Part shown: one piece after another, positions 33,391-42,001 of the stretch
Layout of the letters: each line of letters opens with the position of its first letter
Numbering within the stretch: position 1 is the stretch's first letter
Assembly (NCBI RefSeq): GCF_000220705.2
Contig: NZ_CP023202.1
Coordinates: forward strand, 3,906,001-3,970,000
Direction of reading: 5' to 3'
DNA from: Streptomyces xinghaiensis S187
Lineage (GTDB): Bacteria; Actinomycetota; Actinomycetes; Streptomycetales; Streptomycetaceae
DNA: 64,000 bases
Translations under genes and position numbers: made by a program
Notes under the pieces: model-generated
The model's input: only the letters and a program-made list of their open reading frames with translations
The model's database searches: none
Told to the model about the DNA's origin: nothing

Positions 33391-35835
33391 TTATGGGAAG
33401 ACGGGTCCGTTGGGTGGGATGGTGATAGAGCCGTCCTCGAAGCGGAGGAGGAAGGTCCCTTCGGAGTTCTCTGCCAGGTCTTCCAGCTTACCGACGATAC
33501 GAGGGTTAATCTTCGACATGGACTGATGGATATCCAAGATGGCTACACGCTGCCCCATCGGGTTGTAATCCAGTTGGTCTGCGGCGCTTTCGGCAACCGT
33601 CCAGATCTTCTTGGCGTTCTGGACGTCCTTGAGTTGATAGCCGTAGTCGATGGATCCGTCGGGATTCTTGGTGTACACGTCCAGATCCCATTTCGTTTTG
33701 TTACCTCCGAACTCGAAGCCGAGACGAGTGATCCCTCGGTTCTGGAGTTCGGTGGCGTGGGTGAGCGCCATGTAGGCGGCCGGGACCATGCTGCTCGGGT
33801 CGCTTCTGCTGGGTCCGTTCTTGCACATGTTCAGGATGCCGTCGTAGTTCTCGACGTCACGCAGATGCCCACGGTTGATGAGTTCGGCGACGCCTGCTCC
33901 GTAGGGGTCCTTGCGCAGGGATTGGATCACCTTTTGCTGATCGGCGTCCGGCATCCTCGCACGAGTGAGCTCGGAGAGAAGGTCGGCCTCCTGCTCCGGC
34001 CTCAACGGTCCGGTCTGCGACTGGGCGATGTCGCCATCCACTCTGGTGTACCGGTCCGGTTCGATGCCGGGCAGGACCTCGGAGGGAGGTGTGGCACCGG
34101 ACGGGGTGCCTCCGTCCGGAGTGCCCTCGCCGGGGCCGGGCCCGTCGGCCGGGACGCTGTTGTCGGGGGTTCCGTCGCCTGGCGTTGTCCCCTTGCCTGG
34201 GGCGGACCCGTCGCCCGGGGTGTCCCCATGCGAGGCTTCCGGCGAGCCGCCTCCGGACGGTGACCCGCCGTAGCCGGGGTCACCGCTTCCGCTGCCCGGG
34301 CCGTTCCCGGGCCCACGGCCGCCCGTGCCGTAGCCACCCGGGCCCGAGTGGCCGGCGCCGCTTCCGCCCAATGCGTCACCCGTACCACCGCTCGGCTCCT
34401 CCGGGCCGCCCCGGCCGCCGCCCCCCGGTCCGCCCGGCTCGTGGCTCGCCCGTGGTGGCGGTAAGCCGTCGCCCGCGCGGGCCGTGCTCTCGCCCGGGCG
34501 GGCGCCCGCGCCGACCAGTTCCCGCTCGCCCGGCCGGTCCGGCCGACCGGGGAGCCCGTCCGGTACCCGGTCCGCCGCGGCGGCCTCCCGCGGGGCCGGA
34601 TCCGTGTTGGGCGTGCCGTCCCGGTCGAGGGGGATGAAGTTGCCGTCCTGGTCGACCCGGTAGCGGTTGTCGAGATCGTCGAGGGCGCCATCCGGGAAGT
34701 CCGTCTTCGGAAGGTTGAGGTTGTTGCTGACGTTGGCCAGCACCTGCGACACCCTCGGCAGGTCCGAGAGTGCCTTGGCGGCCCGGAGCCCGCCCGACAG
34801 CGGGTCGAGGGCGTCGCCGACTCTCGCCATCGTGCCGGCCGCCTTCGTGAACGTGCCGCCCTTGCCGAGCTTCGCCGCCGCGCCGAGCGGTCCGGCGCCC
34901 AGCGTGATGATGTTGAAGAAGACCGTGGCGTGCGCCCGGGCCGGGTCCTCCTCCCACATGTCGTACGCGATGAACGCCTTGCCGAACTCCTTCGCGTAAC
35001 CCTTGCTCTCCTGCTGCCAGTCGGAGAGGTGCTCCTCCTGCCCCGCCCAGTCCATGCCGTACGCGTACGCACCCACGAAGGTGCGCCGCAGACCGTCCCA
35101 CGCCTGCCCGGCGGCCTCCGCGCCGTCGTAACCGAGCAGCGTGCCGATGCCCTCGACGCCGCCCCAGACGCTGTCGACGACGATGCCGTCCCACACCCAG
35201 CTCTTGGCGCCGTGGCCCCACCACTCCAGGCTCCAGCGCTCGTAGGTGCGCCCCTCCGGGCTGCCCCAGGGGAGGTCCTCCATACCCGCGAGCATCTCGG
35301 CGCTCTGGCCGTACATGCTGGGCTGGTGGCTGCCGTCGTCCTCGACCCACTTCGGGCGGCACATCGCCGGGCTGATCGCGTTGATGGTGTTGGCGGCTTT
35401 GCGCTCGGCCTCCTGGAAGCCCTCGCGGGCCGCCGCCACCCCGTCCATCAGCGCTTGGTGCGCGTCGACCTTGTCCTGGTCGTCGGTCCAGTCGTCGTCG
35501 CCCTCGACGCTGTCGACGAAGGCGAACGCCTTCTGCTTGAGCTGCTTGAGGCGGTCGGCGTGCGGCTTGGCCTCGGAGACGAACGTCTCCAGGGCCTTGG
35601 CGAGCGCCTCGATGTCGTCGGCGAACTCGTCGGCCGTGGTCTTGACAGGCAGCGTGGAGGAGAGCAACTGCCCTGCCTCGGGCGCCTTGTAGTGGGCGGA
35701 CACGCCCTGGAAGCGGGAGTGCACGTCGCTGCCCGCACCTCGGATACCGCCGGCCTTCTTGCGAAGCGCGGCGATGTCCTTCTCCAACTGCCCCCAGTCA
35801 CCGGTGTACTGCGGGATCATCCCCGGTTCGATCAC
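33391..35835 (-). CDS. Polymorphic toxin with WXG-like N-terminus and C-terminal PD-(D/E)XK-like nuclease
   Basis: 814 residues. N-terminal helical region (1-160, with GDWGQLEKDIAALRKKAGGI and FADDIEALAKALETFV) resembles proteins sent out by type VII secretion. A middle region (about 160-390) includes a hydrophobic Gly/Ala stretch, FFNIITLGAGPLGAAAKLG. A Pro/Gly/Ser-rich linker (about 410-590) leads to the C-terminal domain (about 600-814). There Glu708, Asp717/719 and the Gln734-Leu-Lys736 triplet, in strands WDLDVYT and YGYQLKDV, fit a PD-(D/E)XK nuclease core with Gln in place of Glu. No signal peptide. Start GTG 35835 follows AGGAG by 8 bases and lies 5 bases after the WXG-like stop. Confidence 0.82.
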   Translation of the reverse strand: MIEPGMIPQYTGDWGQLEKDIAALRKKAGGIRGAGSDVHSRFQGVSAHYKAPEAGQLLSSTLPVKTTADEFADDIEALAKALETFVSEAKPHADRLKQLKQKAFAFVDSVEGDDDWTDDQDKVDAHQALMDGVAAAREGFQEAERKAANTINAISPAMCRPKWVEDDGSHQPSMYGQSAEMLAGMEDLPWGSPEGRTYERWSLEWWGHGAKSWVWDGIVVDSVWGGVEGIGTLLGYDGAEAAGQAWDGLRRTFVGAYAYGMDWAGQEEHLSDWQQESKGYAKEFGKAFIAYDMWEEDPARAHATVFFNIITLGAGPLGAAAKLGKGGTFTKAAGTMARVGDALDPLSGGLRAAKALSDLPRVSQVLANVSNNLNLPKTDFPDGALDDLDNRYRVDQDGNFIPLDRDGTPNTDPAPREAAAADRVPDGLPGRPDRPGERELVGAGARPGESTARAGDGLPPPRASHEPGGPGGGGRGGPEEPSGGTGDALGGSGAGHSGPGGYGTGGRGPGNGPGSGSGDPGYGGSPSGGGSPEASHGDTPGDGSAPGKGTTPGDGTPDNSVPADGPGPGEGTPDGGTPSGATPPSEVLPGIEPDRYTRVDGDIAQSQTGPLRPEQEADLLSELTRARMPDADQQKVIQSLRKDPYGAGVAELINRGHLRDVENYDGILNMCKNGPSRSDPSSMVPAAYMALTHATELQNRGITRLGFEFGGNKTKWDLDVYTKNPDGSIDYGYQLKDVQNAKKIWTVAESAADQLDYNPMGQRVAILDIHQSMSKINPRIVGKLEDLAENSEGTFLLRFEDGSITIPPNGPVFP

Positions 35836-35840
35836 GGCGG

Positions 35841-36230
35841 CTACTCCTGGCCGTTCTTCGCCGTGACGGCGCGGAGCTCGGCCGGGGTGGGCGCCTTGGC
35901 CGCCTCGCGCTGGGCGCGGGCCGCCATCTCCAGGTCGCCCTCCAGGTACTCGGTGACGGCCTTGACGGTGCCGTCCATCGTCTTCCTGGTCCGCGCGGCC
36001 ATGAAGACGATCTGCGACTGGGTGTCGCTCACGAAGTTCACCACCGCGGCACCCACCGGTCCGGCGGGCGCGTCACCGCAGTACGGTCCGCTGATGGTGC
36101 CCGCCGACGTCGCCGCGCTCCGCACGCTCTCGCCGTAGCCCGCGATGTCCTCGCTCAGATCGCCGGCCGCCGTGCGCACCTGCGACAGCACCGACTCCAC
36201 CCCGCTGGGCGTGATGTCCCAGCCCGTCAT
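35841..36230 (-). CDS. WXG-like small T7SS-associated protein (DUF6507-like)
   Basis: 129 residues, all-helical, opening MTGWDITPSGVESVLSQV. It carries Gly/Ser-rich turns (SAGTISGPYCGDAPAGPVG) between two amphipathic helices, as in ESAT-6/WXG100 relatives. I recall this as the streptomycete DUF6507 type. It probably pairs with the N-terminal domain of the adjacent toxin to form the secretion substrate. ATG 36230 is used; a TTG three codons upstream is also open. It heads the six-gene minus-strand operon. Confidence 0.72.
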   Translation of the reverse strand: MTGWDITPSGVESVLSQVRTAAGDLSEDIAGYGESVRSAATSAGTISGPYCGDAPAGPVGAAVVNFVSDTQSQIVFMAARTRKTMDGTVKAVTEYLEGDLEMAARAQREAAKAPTPAELRAVTAKNGQE

Positions 36231-36239
36231 GTCAACCAA

Positions 36240-36717
36240 CCCCCGTCAGTCGTCCCTGTTCCCTCTGCCGCCACCTGCCGTGCTCCCCGTCACGCGGCCC
36301 GGTCGTGTCAACGGTGTCTGTTCCCGGGGGAGTTCACGGTCCGCAGCCGGGCCCGTCCCCGCTGAGCCCGTACCGGCGTCCCGACGGCTCTGCCCCCATG
36401 GCCGTCATCCTCCCCCGTGCCTCCGACAATCGGTGCCCCGGCGGCCGTATACCCGAGGCCGTACTCCCGTGCCCGGGGACCCCCGGATCCCTGTGCCCCC
36501 AGGTCCCCGCACCCCTACCTCCGCCACCGGGCCCACCATCCGTACCAACCCTCCCCGGCGCCCGCAACGGACATCCGGCGCGAGCGAACGGATCGAGCCG
36601 GAAGCGGCGCGGCACCCGGGCAGCCAAGGAGCGTGGTGGCTCTCCGCACTCAGCCGGTCACCGTCCCGGGAGTACCACGCACCCCACCCCGCCCACGGTT
36701 CCCCGGCCGCGGTTCCC
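36240..36717. other. Intergenic region upstream of the toxin operon
   Basis: 478 bases with no gene I can support. It should contain the promoter of the toxin operon. Open frames here lack ribosome sites and read as Pro/Arg/Gly-rich noise. It is also the presumed right junction between accessory and core DNA; no att-like repeat was seen. Confidence 0.5.
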
Positions 36718-37527
36718 TCAGCGCGGGGCCAGCGCCTCCCAGCGCACCGTGACCTCGCCCTGCCGCCAGCGCCGCGGCCCGTCCGTGACCGGCCAGTCCG
36801 TGCTCAGCGAGCGGACGGCGTGGATCCAGCGCTGCCGTGCGCCCAGCGAGGCGTACGGGGCGGCGGCGGCCCAGGCGCGGTCGAAGTCGCGGAGGAAGGC
36901 GTGCACCGGTTCGCCGGGCACATTGCGGTGGATGAGGGCCTTCGGCAGCCGCTCCGCCAGATCGGACGGGGCGGAGAGCGAACCGAGCCGGGTGGCGAAC
37001 GTCACCGTGCGCGGCCCCTCCGGTCCGAGTGCCACCCAGACGTGGCGGCGGCCGATCTCGTCGCACGTGCCTTCGACCAGCAGCCCGTCCGGCACCGCCA
37101 GCCGCTCGCACAGCCGTTCCCAGACGGCCCGCACCTCGTCCTCCTCGTACTGGCGCAGCACATTCGCCGCCCGGATGAGCAGTGGGCGCACCCCGCCGGG
37201 CAGCGGCACCTCGAAGCCGCCGTGCCGGAAGCTCAGCCCGTCCCGTTCGTACGGGCGTGCGGCCTCGACCCGGGCCGGATCGATCTCGACGCCCACCACA
37301 CGGCTGTCGGGGCGCACCCGCCGCAGCCGCGCCAGCAGTTCGACGGCGGTCCACGGCGCGGCCCCGTATCCGAGGTCCACGGCGACGGGGGCTCCGGCGG
37401 CCCGCAGCAGCGCGGGGGCGTGGACGGCGGTGATCCAGCGGTCCATGCGCCGCAGCCGGTTGGGGTTGGTGGTCCCGCGGGTCGCCGTCCCGACGGGCCG
37501 GGAGCTCGGGGGGACGCGGCCTGCCAT
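36718..37527 (-). CDS. Class I SAM-dependent methyltransferase
   Basis: 269 residues. Motif I VDLGYGAAPWTAVELLARL and the acidic end of strand two, VVGVEIDPARVEAA, form a SAM-binding Rossmann fold. LLVEGTCDEIGRRHVWVAL follows. No signal. The substrate is not apparent; relatives beside mshA in streptomycetes are annotated only as methyltransferases. ATG 37527 is the only reasonable start. It is divergent from mshA across 189 bases. Confidence 0.8.
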   Translation of the reverse strand: MAGRVPPSSRPVGTATRGTTNPNRLRRMDRWITAVHAPALLRAAGAPVAVDLGYGAAPWTAVELLARLRRVRPDSRVVGVEIDPARVEAARPYERDGLSFRHGGFEVPLPGGVRPLLIRAANVLRQYEEDEVRAVWERLCERLAVPDGLLVEGTCDEIGRRHVWVALGPEGPRTVTFATRLGSLSAPSDLAERLPKALIHRNVPGEPVHAFLRDFDRAWAAAAPYASLGARQRWIHAVRSLSTDWPVTDGPRRWRQGEVTVRWEALAPR

Positions 37528-37716
37528 GCCCCGAGCCTATGCGGCCCCGGACGCCCGCCGACCGGGCCGGTGCGCGGGGCCCGCCCGGGCGCCGGACCGT
37601 GCCCCGCGCCTTGCGGCCTTCCGCGTTTCGCCGCCCGAGCGGAATGAAGCCTTTCCCCCACCGGTTGCACCTCGGAGGAGGGGCGGCCCAGGCCCCGGTC
37701 AAGGAGGTCTCGCGCG

Positions 37717-39117
37717 GTGAGCCATCACGTGCCCTGGCTGCGATCGGCCCTGCCCGAGCAGCGGAGCGCCCAGCAGCCGAGGAACGACCGGCGCGGCCGC
37801 CCGCACCTGCGCTTCGGCGGCCTCGGCGGCACCCGGCGGCCGCGCCGGGTCGCCATGCTCAGCGTGCACACCTCCCCGCTCCACCAGCCCGGCACCGGCG
37901 ACGCGGGCGGCATGAACGTCTACATCGTCGAGCTCGCCAAGCAGCTGGCCGCCATCGACATCGAGGTGGAGATCTTCACCCGCGCCACCGCCGCCTCCCT
38001 CCCGCCCGCCGTCGAACTGGCGCCCGGCGTGCTCGTACGGCATGTGGACGCGGGCCCGTACGAGGGCCTGGCGAAGGAGGAGCTGCCCGCACAGCTGTGC
38101 GCCTTCACCCATGGCGTGATGCAGGCGTGGGCCGAGCAGCGGCACGGCCACTACGACCTCGTGCACTCGCACTACTGGCTCTCCGGCCATGTCGGCTGGC
38201 TGGCCGCCGAGCGCTGGGGCGTACCGCTCGTGCACGCCATGCACACCATGGCGAAGGTCAAGAACGCCTCCCTGGCGGCCGGTGACACCCCCGAGCCCGC
38301 CGCCCGTGTCATCGGCGAGACGCAGATCGTGCACGCCGCCGACCGCCTCGTCGCCAACACCGCGGGGGAGGCCGGTGAGCTCGTCGAGCACTACGACGCC
38401 GACCCCGGCGAGGTCGAGATCGTCCACCCCGGTGTCGATCTCCGCCGCTTCCGCCCCGCCGACGGACGCGCCGCCGCCCGCGCCCGCCTCGGCCTCCCGC
38501 AGGACGCGCTGATACCCCTCTTCGCCGGCCGCATACAGCCGCTGAAGGCCCCCGACATCCTGCTGCGCGCCGTGGCCGTGCTGCTGGACGAGCGGCCGGA
38601 GCTGCGCGAGCGGATCACGGTTCCGGTGGTCGGCGGCCCCAGCGGCAGCGGTCTCGCCAAGCCGGAAGGGCTGCAGAAACTGGCGGCCAGGCTGGGCATC
38701 TGCGATGTCGTACGGTTCCACCCGCCGGTGGACCAGGACCGGCTGGCCGACTGGTACCGGGCGGCCTCCGTGCTCGTCATGCCCTCGTACAGCGAGTCGT
38801 TCGGGCTTGTCGCGGTGGAGGCGCAGGCGTGCGGCACGCCGGTCGTCGCGGCCTCGGTCGGCGGCCTGCCGGTGGCGGTGCGCGACGGGGAGAGCGGCTT
38901 CCTCGTCGGGGGACACGACCCGTCCGACTACGCCCGGGTGCTCCGCCGCTTCCTGGACGGGCCGGAGCTCACCGACCGCATGGGCGCCGCGGCGGCCCGC
39001 CACGCACAGTCGTTCGGCTGGGACGCCACCGCCGCGGCCACGGCCGACGTCTACGCGGCAGCCATGCACCAGATGCACCAGAGGCGTCGCCTACGATCAC
39101 TGCATGGCCGACCTTGA
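37717..39117 (+). CDS. mshA: D-inositol-3-phosphate glycosyltransferase (mycothiol step 1)
   Basis: 466 residues, GT4 family. Joins GlcNAc from UDP-GlcNAc to inositol-3-phosphate, the first step in mycothiol synthesis. The N-terminal acceptor domain has SVHTSPLHQPGTGDAGGMNV and HSHYWLSG. The C-terminal nucleotide-sugar domain has FAGRIQPLKAPDILLRA and the ESFGLVAVEAQACGTPVVA (E-x7-E) motif. GTG 37717 follows AAGGAGGT by about 8 bases. The end overlaps the next gene by 14 bases, so the YbjN-like gene is cotranscribed. Confidence 0.95.
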   Translation: MSHHVPWLRSALPEQRSAQQPRNDRRGRPHLRFGGLGGTRRPRRVAMLSVHTSPLHQPGTGDAGGMNVYIVELAKQLAAIDIEVEIFTRATAASLPPAVELAPGVLVRHVDAGPYEGLAKEELPAQLCAFTHGVMQAWAEQRHGHYDLVHSHYWLSGHVGWLAAERWGVPLVHAMHTMAKVKNASLAAGDTPEPAARVIGETQIVHAADRLVANTAGEAGELVEHYDADPGEVEIVHPGVDLRRFRPADGRAAARARLGLPQDALIPLFAGRIQPLKAPDILLRAVAVLLDERPELRERITVPVVGGPSGSGLAKPEGLQKLAARLGICDVVRFHPPVDQDRLADWYRAASVLVMPSYSESFGLVAVEAQACGTPVVAASVGGLPVAVRDGESGFLVGGHDPSDYARVLRRFLDGPELTDRMGAAAARHAQSFGWDATAAATADVYAAAMHQMHQRRRLRSLHGRP

Positions 39118-39664
39118 CCCGCATGCGATCGAGACCGTCGAACGAACACTGGACGAGGCGGGCCTCACATGGGACAGCCCGTCCGACGGCCACTACGTCG
39201 TCACGCTCCCCGGTGTCCGCAAGCTCTCCACGACCTGCTCGCTGGTCGTCGGCAGGCACTCCCTGTCGGTGAATGCCTTCGTCGTCCGGCACCCGGACGA
39301 GAACGAGGCGGCCGTCCACCGCTGGCTTCTGGAGCGCAACACCAAGCTCTACGGCTTGAGTTACGCCATCGACCGGCACGGGGACATCTACCTCGCCGGT
39401 AAACTGCCGCTGGCCGCCGTCACGCCGGAGGAACTGGACCGGCTGCTCGGCACCGTGCTGGAGAACGCGGACGGCAGCTTCAACACCCTGCTGGAGATGG
39501 GCTTCTCCACCGCGATCCGCAAGGAGTACGAGTGGCGCGTCGCCCGCGGCGAGTCCACCCGCAACCTCGAAGCCTTCGCCCACCTGACCGCACCGACCGC
39601 GGGCGGACCGGGCAGCGGGACCGGAGAGGCGTCCGGCGGTGCGGCCGGAGACGCGGCCGGCTGA
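39104..39664 (+). CDS. YbjN-domain protein
   Basis: 186 residues, cytosolic. The YbjN fold, a type III secretion chaperone-like alpha/beta domain, is visible: DEAGLTWDSPSDGHYVVTLP, VRHPDENEAAVHRWLLERN and GDIYLAGKLPLAAVTPEELD. The tail after residue 160 is Gly/Ala-rich. In actinobacteria it is regularly linked to mshA. Function unknown; a chaperone or binding role is likely. Starts ATG 39104 inside the mshA end. Confidence 0.85.
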   Translation: MADLDPHAIETVERTLDEAGLTWDSPSDGHYVVTLPGVRKLSTTCSLVVGRHSLSVNAFVVRHPDENEAAVHRWLLERNTKLYGLSYAIDRHGDIYLAGKLPLAAVTPEELDRLLGTVLENADGSFNTLLEMGFSTAIRKEYEWRVARGESTRNLEAFAHLTAPTAGGPGSGTGEASGGAAGDAAG

Positions 39665-39829
39665 CACGGCGGGCGGCTCGGCCGGCCCCCGCCGCCGTAA
39701 GCCACCGAACCGTCACCGGGACTTACCGAGCCGGGCCCGGGCCCGGACTCCGTCCCCCCGCTGTCCGGGGTCCGAGACGGCCGGGGAACGGGGTTCGTGG
39801 CATCACAGGGGTCGATTAGGCTCGGATCC

Positions 39830-40588
39830 ATGGCCACCGCACCGTACAAGCTGATCCTGCTCCGCCACGGCGAGAGTGAATGGAACGCGAAGAACCTCTT
39901 CACCGGCTGGGTTGACGTCAACCTCACCGAGAAGGGCGAGAAGGAGGCGCAGCGCGGCGGCGAGCTGATGACTGCCGCCGGCCTGCTCCCCGACATCGTG
40001 CACACCTCCGTGCAGAAGCGCGCCATCCGCACCGCGCAGATCTCCCTGGAGGCCGCCGACCGCCTCTGGATCCCGGTCAAGCGCTCCTGGCGGCTCAACG
40101 AGCGCCACTACGGCGCCCTGCAGGGCAAGGACAAGGCGCAGGTCCGCGCGGAGTTCGGCGAGGAGCAGTTCATGCTCTGGCGCCGCTCCTACGACACCCC
40201 GCCGCCGGCCCTGGAGGACGGCGCCGAGTGGTCGCAGAGCGACGACCCGCGCTACGCGATGATCCCCAGCGAGATCCGCCCGCGCACCGAGTGCCTCAAG
40301 GACGTCGTCCTCCGCATGCTGCCGTACTGGTACGACGGCATCGTCCCGGACCTCCTGACCGGCCGCACGGTCCTCGTCGCCGCCCACGGCAACAGCCTGC
40401 GGGCCCTGGTCAAGCACCTCGACGGCATCTCGGACGCCGACATCGCCGGCCTCAACATCCCGACCGGCATCCCGCTCTCCTACGAACTGGACGCCGACTT
40501 CCGCCCCCTCAACCCGGGCGGCACCTACCTCGACCCGGACGCCGCGAAGGCGGCCATCGAGGCGGTCAAGAACCAGGGCAAGAAGTAG
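39830..40588 (+). CDS. gpmA: 2,3-bisphosphoglycerate-dependent phosphoglycerate mutase
   Basis: 252 residues. Interconverts 3- and 2-phosphoglycerate in glycolysis. The phosphohistidine signature LLRHGESEWN sits near the start. KRAIRTAQ, LNERHYGALQG and the second His in AAHGNSLRALVKHLDGIS complete the active site. Length and the C-terminal NIPTGIPLSYELD are typical of dPGM. ATG 39830 starts the conserved part; the extra 11 codons of the longer frame look non-coding. Confidence 0.96.
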   Translation: MATAPYKLILLRHGESEWNAKNLFTGWVDVNLTEKGEKEAQRGGELMTAAGLLPDIVHTSVQKRAIRTAQISLEAADRLWIPVKRSWRLNERHYGALQGKDKAQVRAEFGEEQFMLWRRSYDTPPPALEDGAEWSQSDDPRYAMIPSEIRPRTECLKDVVLRMLPYWYDGIVPDLLTGRTVLVAAHGNSLRALVKHLDGISDADIAGLNIPTGIPLSYELDADFRPLNPGGTYLDPDAAKAAIEAVKNQGKK

Positions 40589-40729
40589 AAGTAGTAGTTG
40601 GACGCGCACGGGCCCTCTGTCTGCGATTTCCCGCGGGTAGGGGGCCTCGCCGCTGTGCCGGGGCCCTCCGTCGGCCGTCAGATGTCGCCCTGCTTCCCCA
40701 CATGGCACAGGTCGCGGGGCGACACACGC

Positions 40730-40737
40730 GTATATAC
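40730..40737. promoter_or_regulatory. Palindrome GTATATAC ahead of vapBC
   Basis: An AT-rich perfect palindrome in otherwise GC-rich DNA, 36 bases before the vapB start. Suited to be part of the promoter -10 region and an operator for autorepression by the VapBC complex. Inferred from position. Confidence 0.45.
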
Positions 40738-40773
40738 TTGATGGCATGTTCGATATCTACGGAGGTGCACTCG

Positions 40774-40989
40774 ATGGCTCGCACCGTAATCGATCTCGAT
40801 GATCAACTGCTCGCCGATGTAGCCAAGGCACTCGGCACCAGCACCAAGAAAGAGACGGTGAACACCGCGCTCCGCGAGGTGCTGGAGATCCGGCGACGCG
40901 CTCTGGCGCTCACCCGCCTGCGGGCGGCGGCGGAGGAGGGGGCCTTCGATCTGGACCTCTTCGAGGACAAAGGGAACTATCGCCGTTGA
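40774..40989 (+). CDS. vapB: VapB-type antitoxin
   Basis: 71 residues. The N-terminal ribbon-helix-helix MARTVIDLDDQLLADVAKALG matches VapB antitoxins that bind their own promoter. The C-terminal half (REVLEIRRRALALTRLR, then an acidic LDLFEDKGNYRR tail) would wrap the toxin. ATG 40774 follows GGAGGT by 8 bases. Its TGA overlaps the toxin's TTG start. Likely autoregulated through the palindrome upstream. Confidence 0.88.
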   Translation: MARTVIDLDDQLLADVAKALGTSTKKETVNTALREVLEIRRRALALTRLRAAAEEGAFDLDLFEDKGNYRR

Positions 40990-41408
40990 ACGCTGCGCAA
41001 TTCCTGATCGACACCAGTGCGCTTGCCCGCCTCCTGCGCGGCGACGCCGAGCAGTACGGGTGGGACCGGGCGGCAGCCGCTGGGCTCATCGCCACCTGTC
41101 CAGTCACCGAGCTGGAGTTCTTCTACAGCGCACGCTCTGCCGCCGACCGTGCGCAAGGCATCGATGACATGCGCCTGCTCTTCGGCTGGGTACCGGTCGA
41201 TGACCGGGCCTACGATCGCGCGTGGCAGGTCCAGGACGTTCTCACTCAACGTGGTCAGCACCGCAGCGCCGGAGCCGTCGACCTCGTCGTGGCTGCCACG
41301 GCCGAGTTGCAGGGACTGACCCTCCTGCACCGCGACCGGGACTTCGAGTGCATCGCCGCCATCACCGGCCAGGCCCTCCAGTGGTACGGCCCCGACTCCG
41401 GCAAGTGA
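40986..41408 (+). CDS. vapC: VapC-type PIN-domain ribonuclease toxin
   Basis: 140 residues, PIN fold. Acidic residues of the metal site are all present: Asp9 in LIDTSALARLL, Glu in PVTELEFFYSA, Asp in AGAVDLVVAATAE, and Asp in LLHRDRDFECIA. VapC toxins cut specific tRNAs or rRNA. The rare start TTG 40986 overlaps the antitoxin stop (TTGA), which keeps toxin translation lower than, and dependent on, antitoxin translation. The active site is intact, so the pair is probably functional. Confidence 0.88.
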   Translation: MNAAQFLIDTSALARLLRGDAEQYGWDRAAAAGLIATCPVTELEFFYSARSAADRAQGIDDMRLLFGWVPVDDRAYDRAWQVQDVLTQRGQHRSAGAVDLVVAATAELQGLTLLHRDRDFECIAAITGQALQWYGPDSGK

Positions 41409-41839
41409 GCCGGCGGCGGTCCGCAACGGCGGCCCTTGCCGCCGCAGGGGCTGCACTCGGAAAACTTCTTCGGGCCGGCCGGCACCCGGAACGGCTGAGC
41501 CTGGAGTGAGGCGCATGTGCACCGGCGCAGACCGCTTGTTCGGTCCGGTGACCAGGTTCGGGCCCCGGCCGGTTCCTCCTTCGGCCGGGGCCCGCCCCAT
41601 GTCCATCCGTGCCGGTGCCCTGCCTACGGCCCCGTGGTCGCCGGGGCCGGGGGCCGGAGCCGGGGCCGTACGGGCCCGGCCCCTGAGACGGGCCCGTACG
41701 GCACTGGCCCGGCCGGGGCCCGCGCGTCGTGGTCGTTCCTCCGTGCGACCGCGCGTGACCCATCGCTGCGGTCGGCGGGCGGCCCCGGCGCGCGGGGGTC
41801 AGCGGGGTCAGGGATTCACGGCCGGGCGTCCGTGACGCC
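41409..41839. other. Intergenic region, no supported gene
   Basis: 431 bases of very GC-rich sequence with GGCCGGGGC-like low complexity at about 41640-41730. Hairpin-forming GGCGG/CCGCC runs just after vapC (about 41412-41445) could stop transcription. Long open frames here lack ribosome sites. Confidence 0.5.
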
Positions 41840-42001
41840 TCAGCCGCAGCTGCCGCCGCACTGGCAGGAGCCGCCGCTCTGGCAGCCGCAGCTGCATCCG
41901 GAGCCGCAGCCGCAGGCCCCCAGCAGCGGCACCGGGATCTCGGTGACGCGTGGCTCGCGAACGGTCGGTGTCGGTGACGGTGTGGTCGGGAAATCGGCCA
42001 T
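41840..42001 (-). CDS. 53-residue Cys/Gly/Ser-rich peptide
   Basis: ATG 42001 with AGGAAGGG about 6 bases ahead, stop TGA at 41840. The first 28 residues are Pro/Thr-rich and end EIPVPLLGA. The last 24 residues hold eight Cys (positions 30, 32, 36, 38, 40, 46, 48, 52) with only Gly, Ser and Gln between them. The pattern is that of a small metallothionein or of a Cys-rich precursor peptide. No modifying enzyme or transporter gene is next to it, which speaks for metal or thiol binding rather than a modified peptide, but neither is proven. No family recognised. Confidence 0.7.
   Translation of the reverse strand: MADFPTTPSPTPTVREPRVTEIPVPLLGACGCGSGCSCGCQSGGSCQCGGSCG

Noticed and set aside
36334..36627. 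97-codon minus ORF upstream of the toxin operon
   Set aside because: No ribosome site, Gly/Arg/Pro-rich composition and no family.
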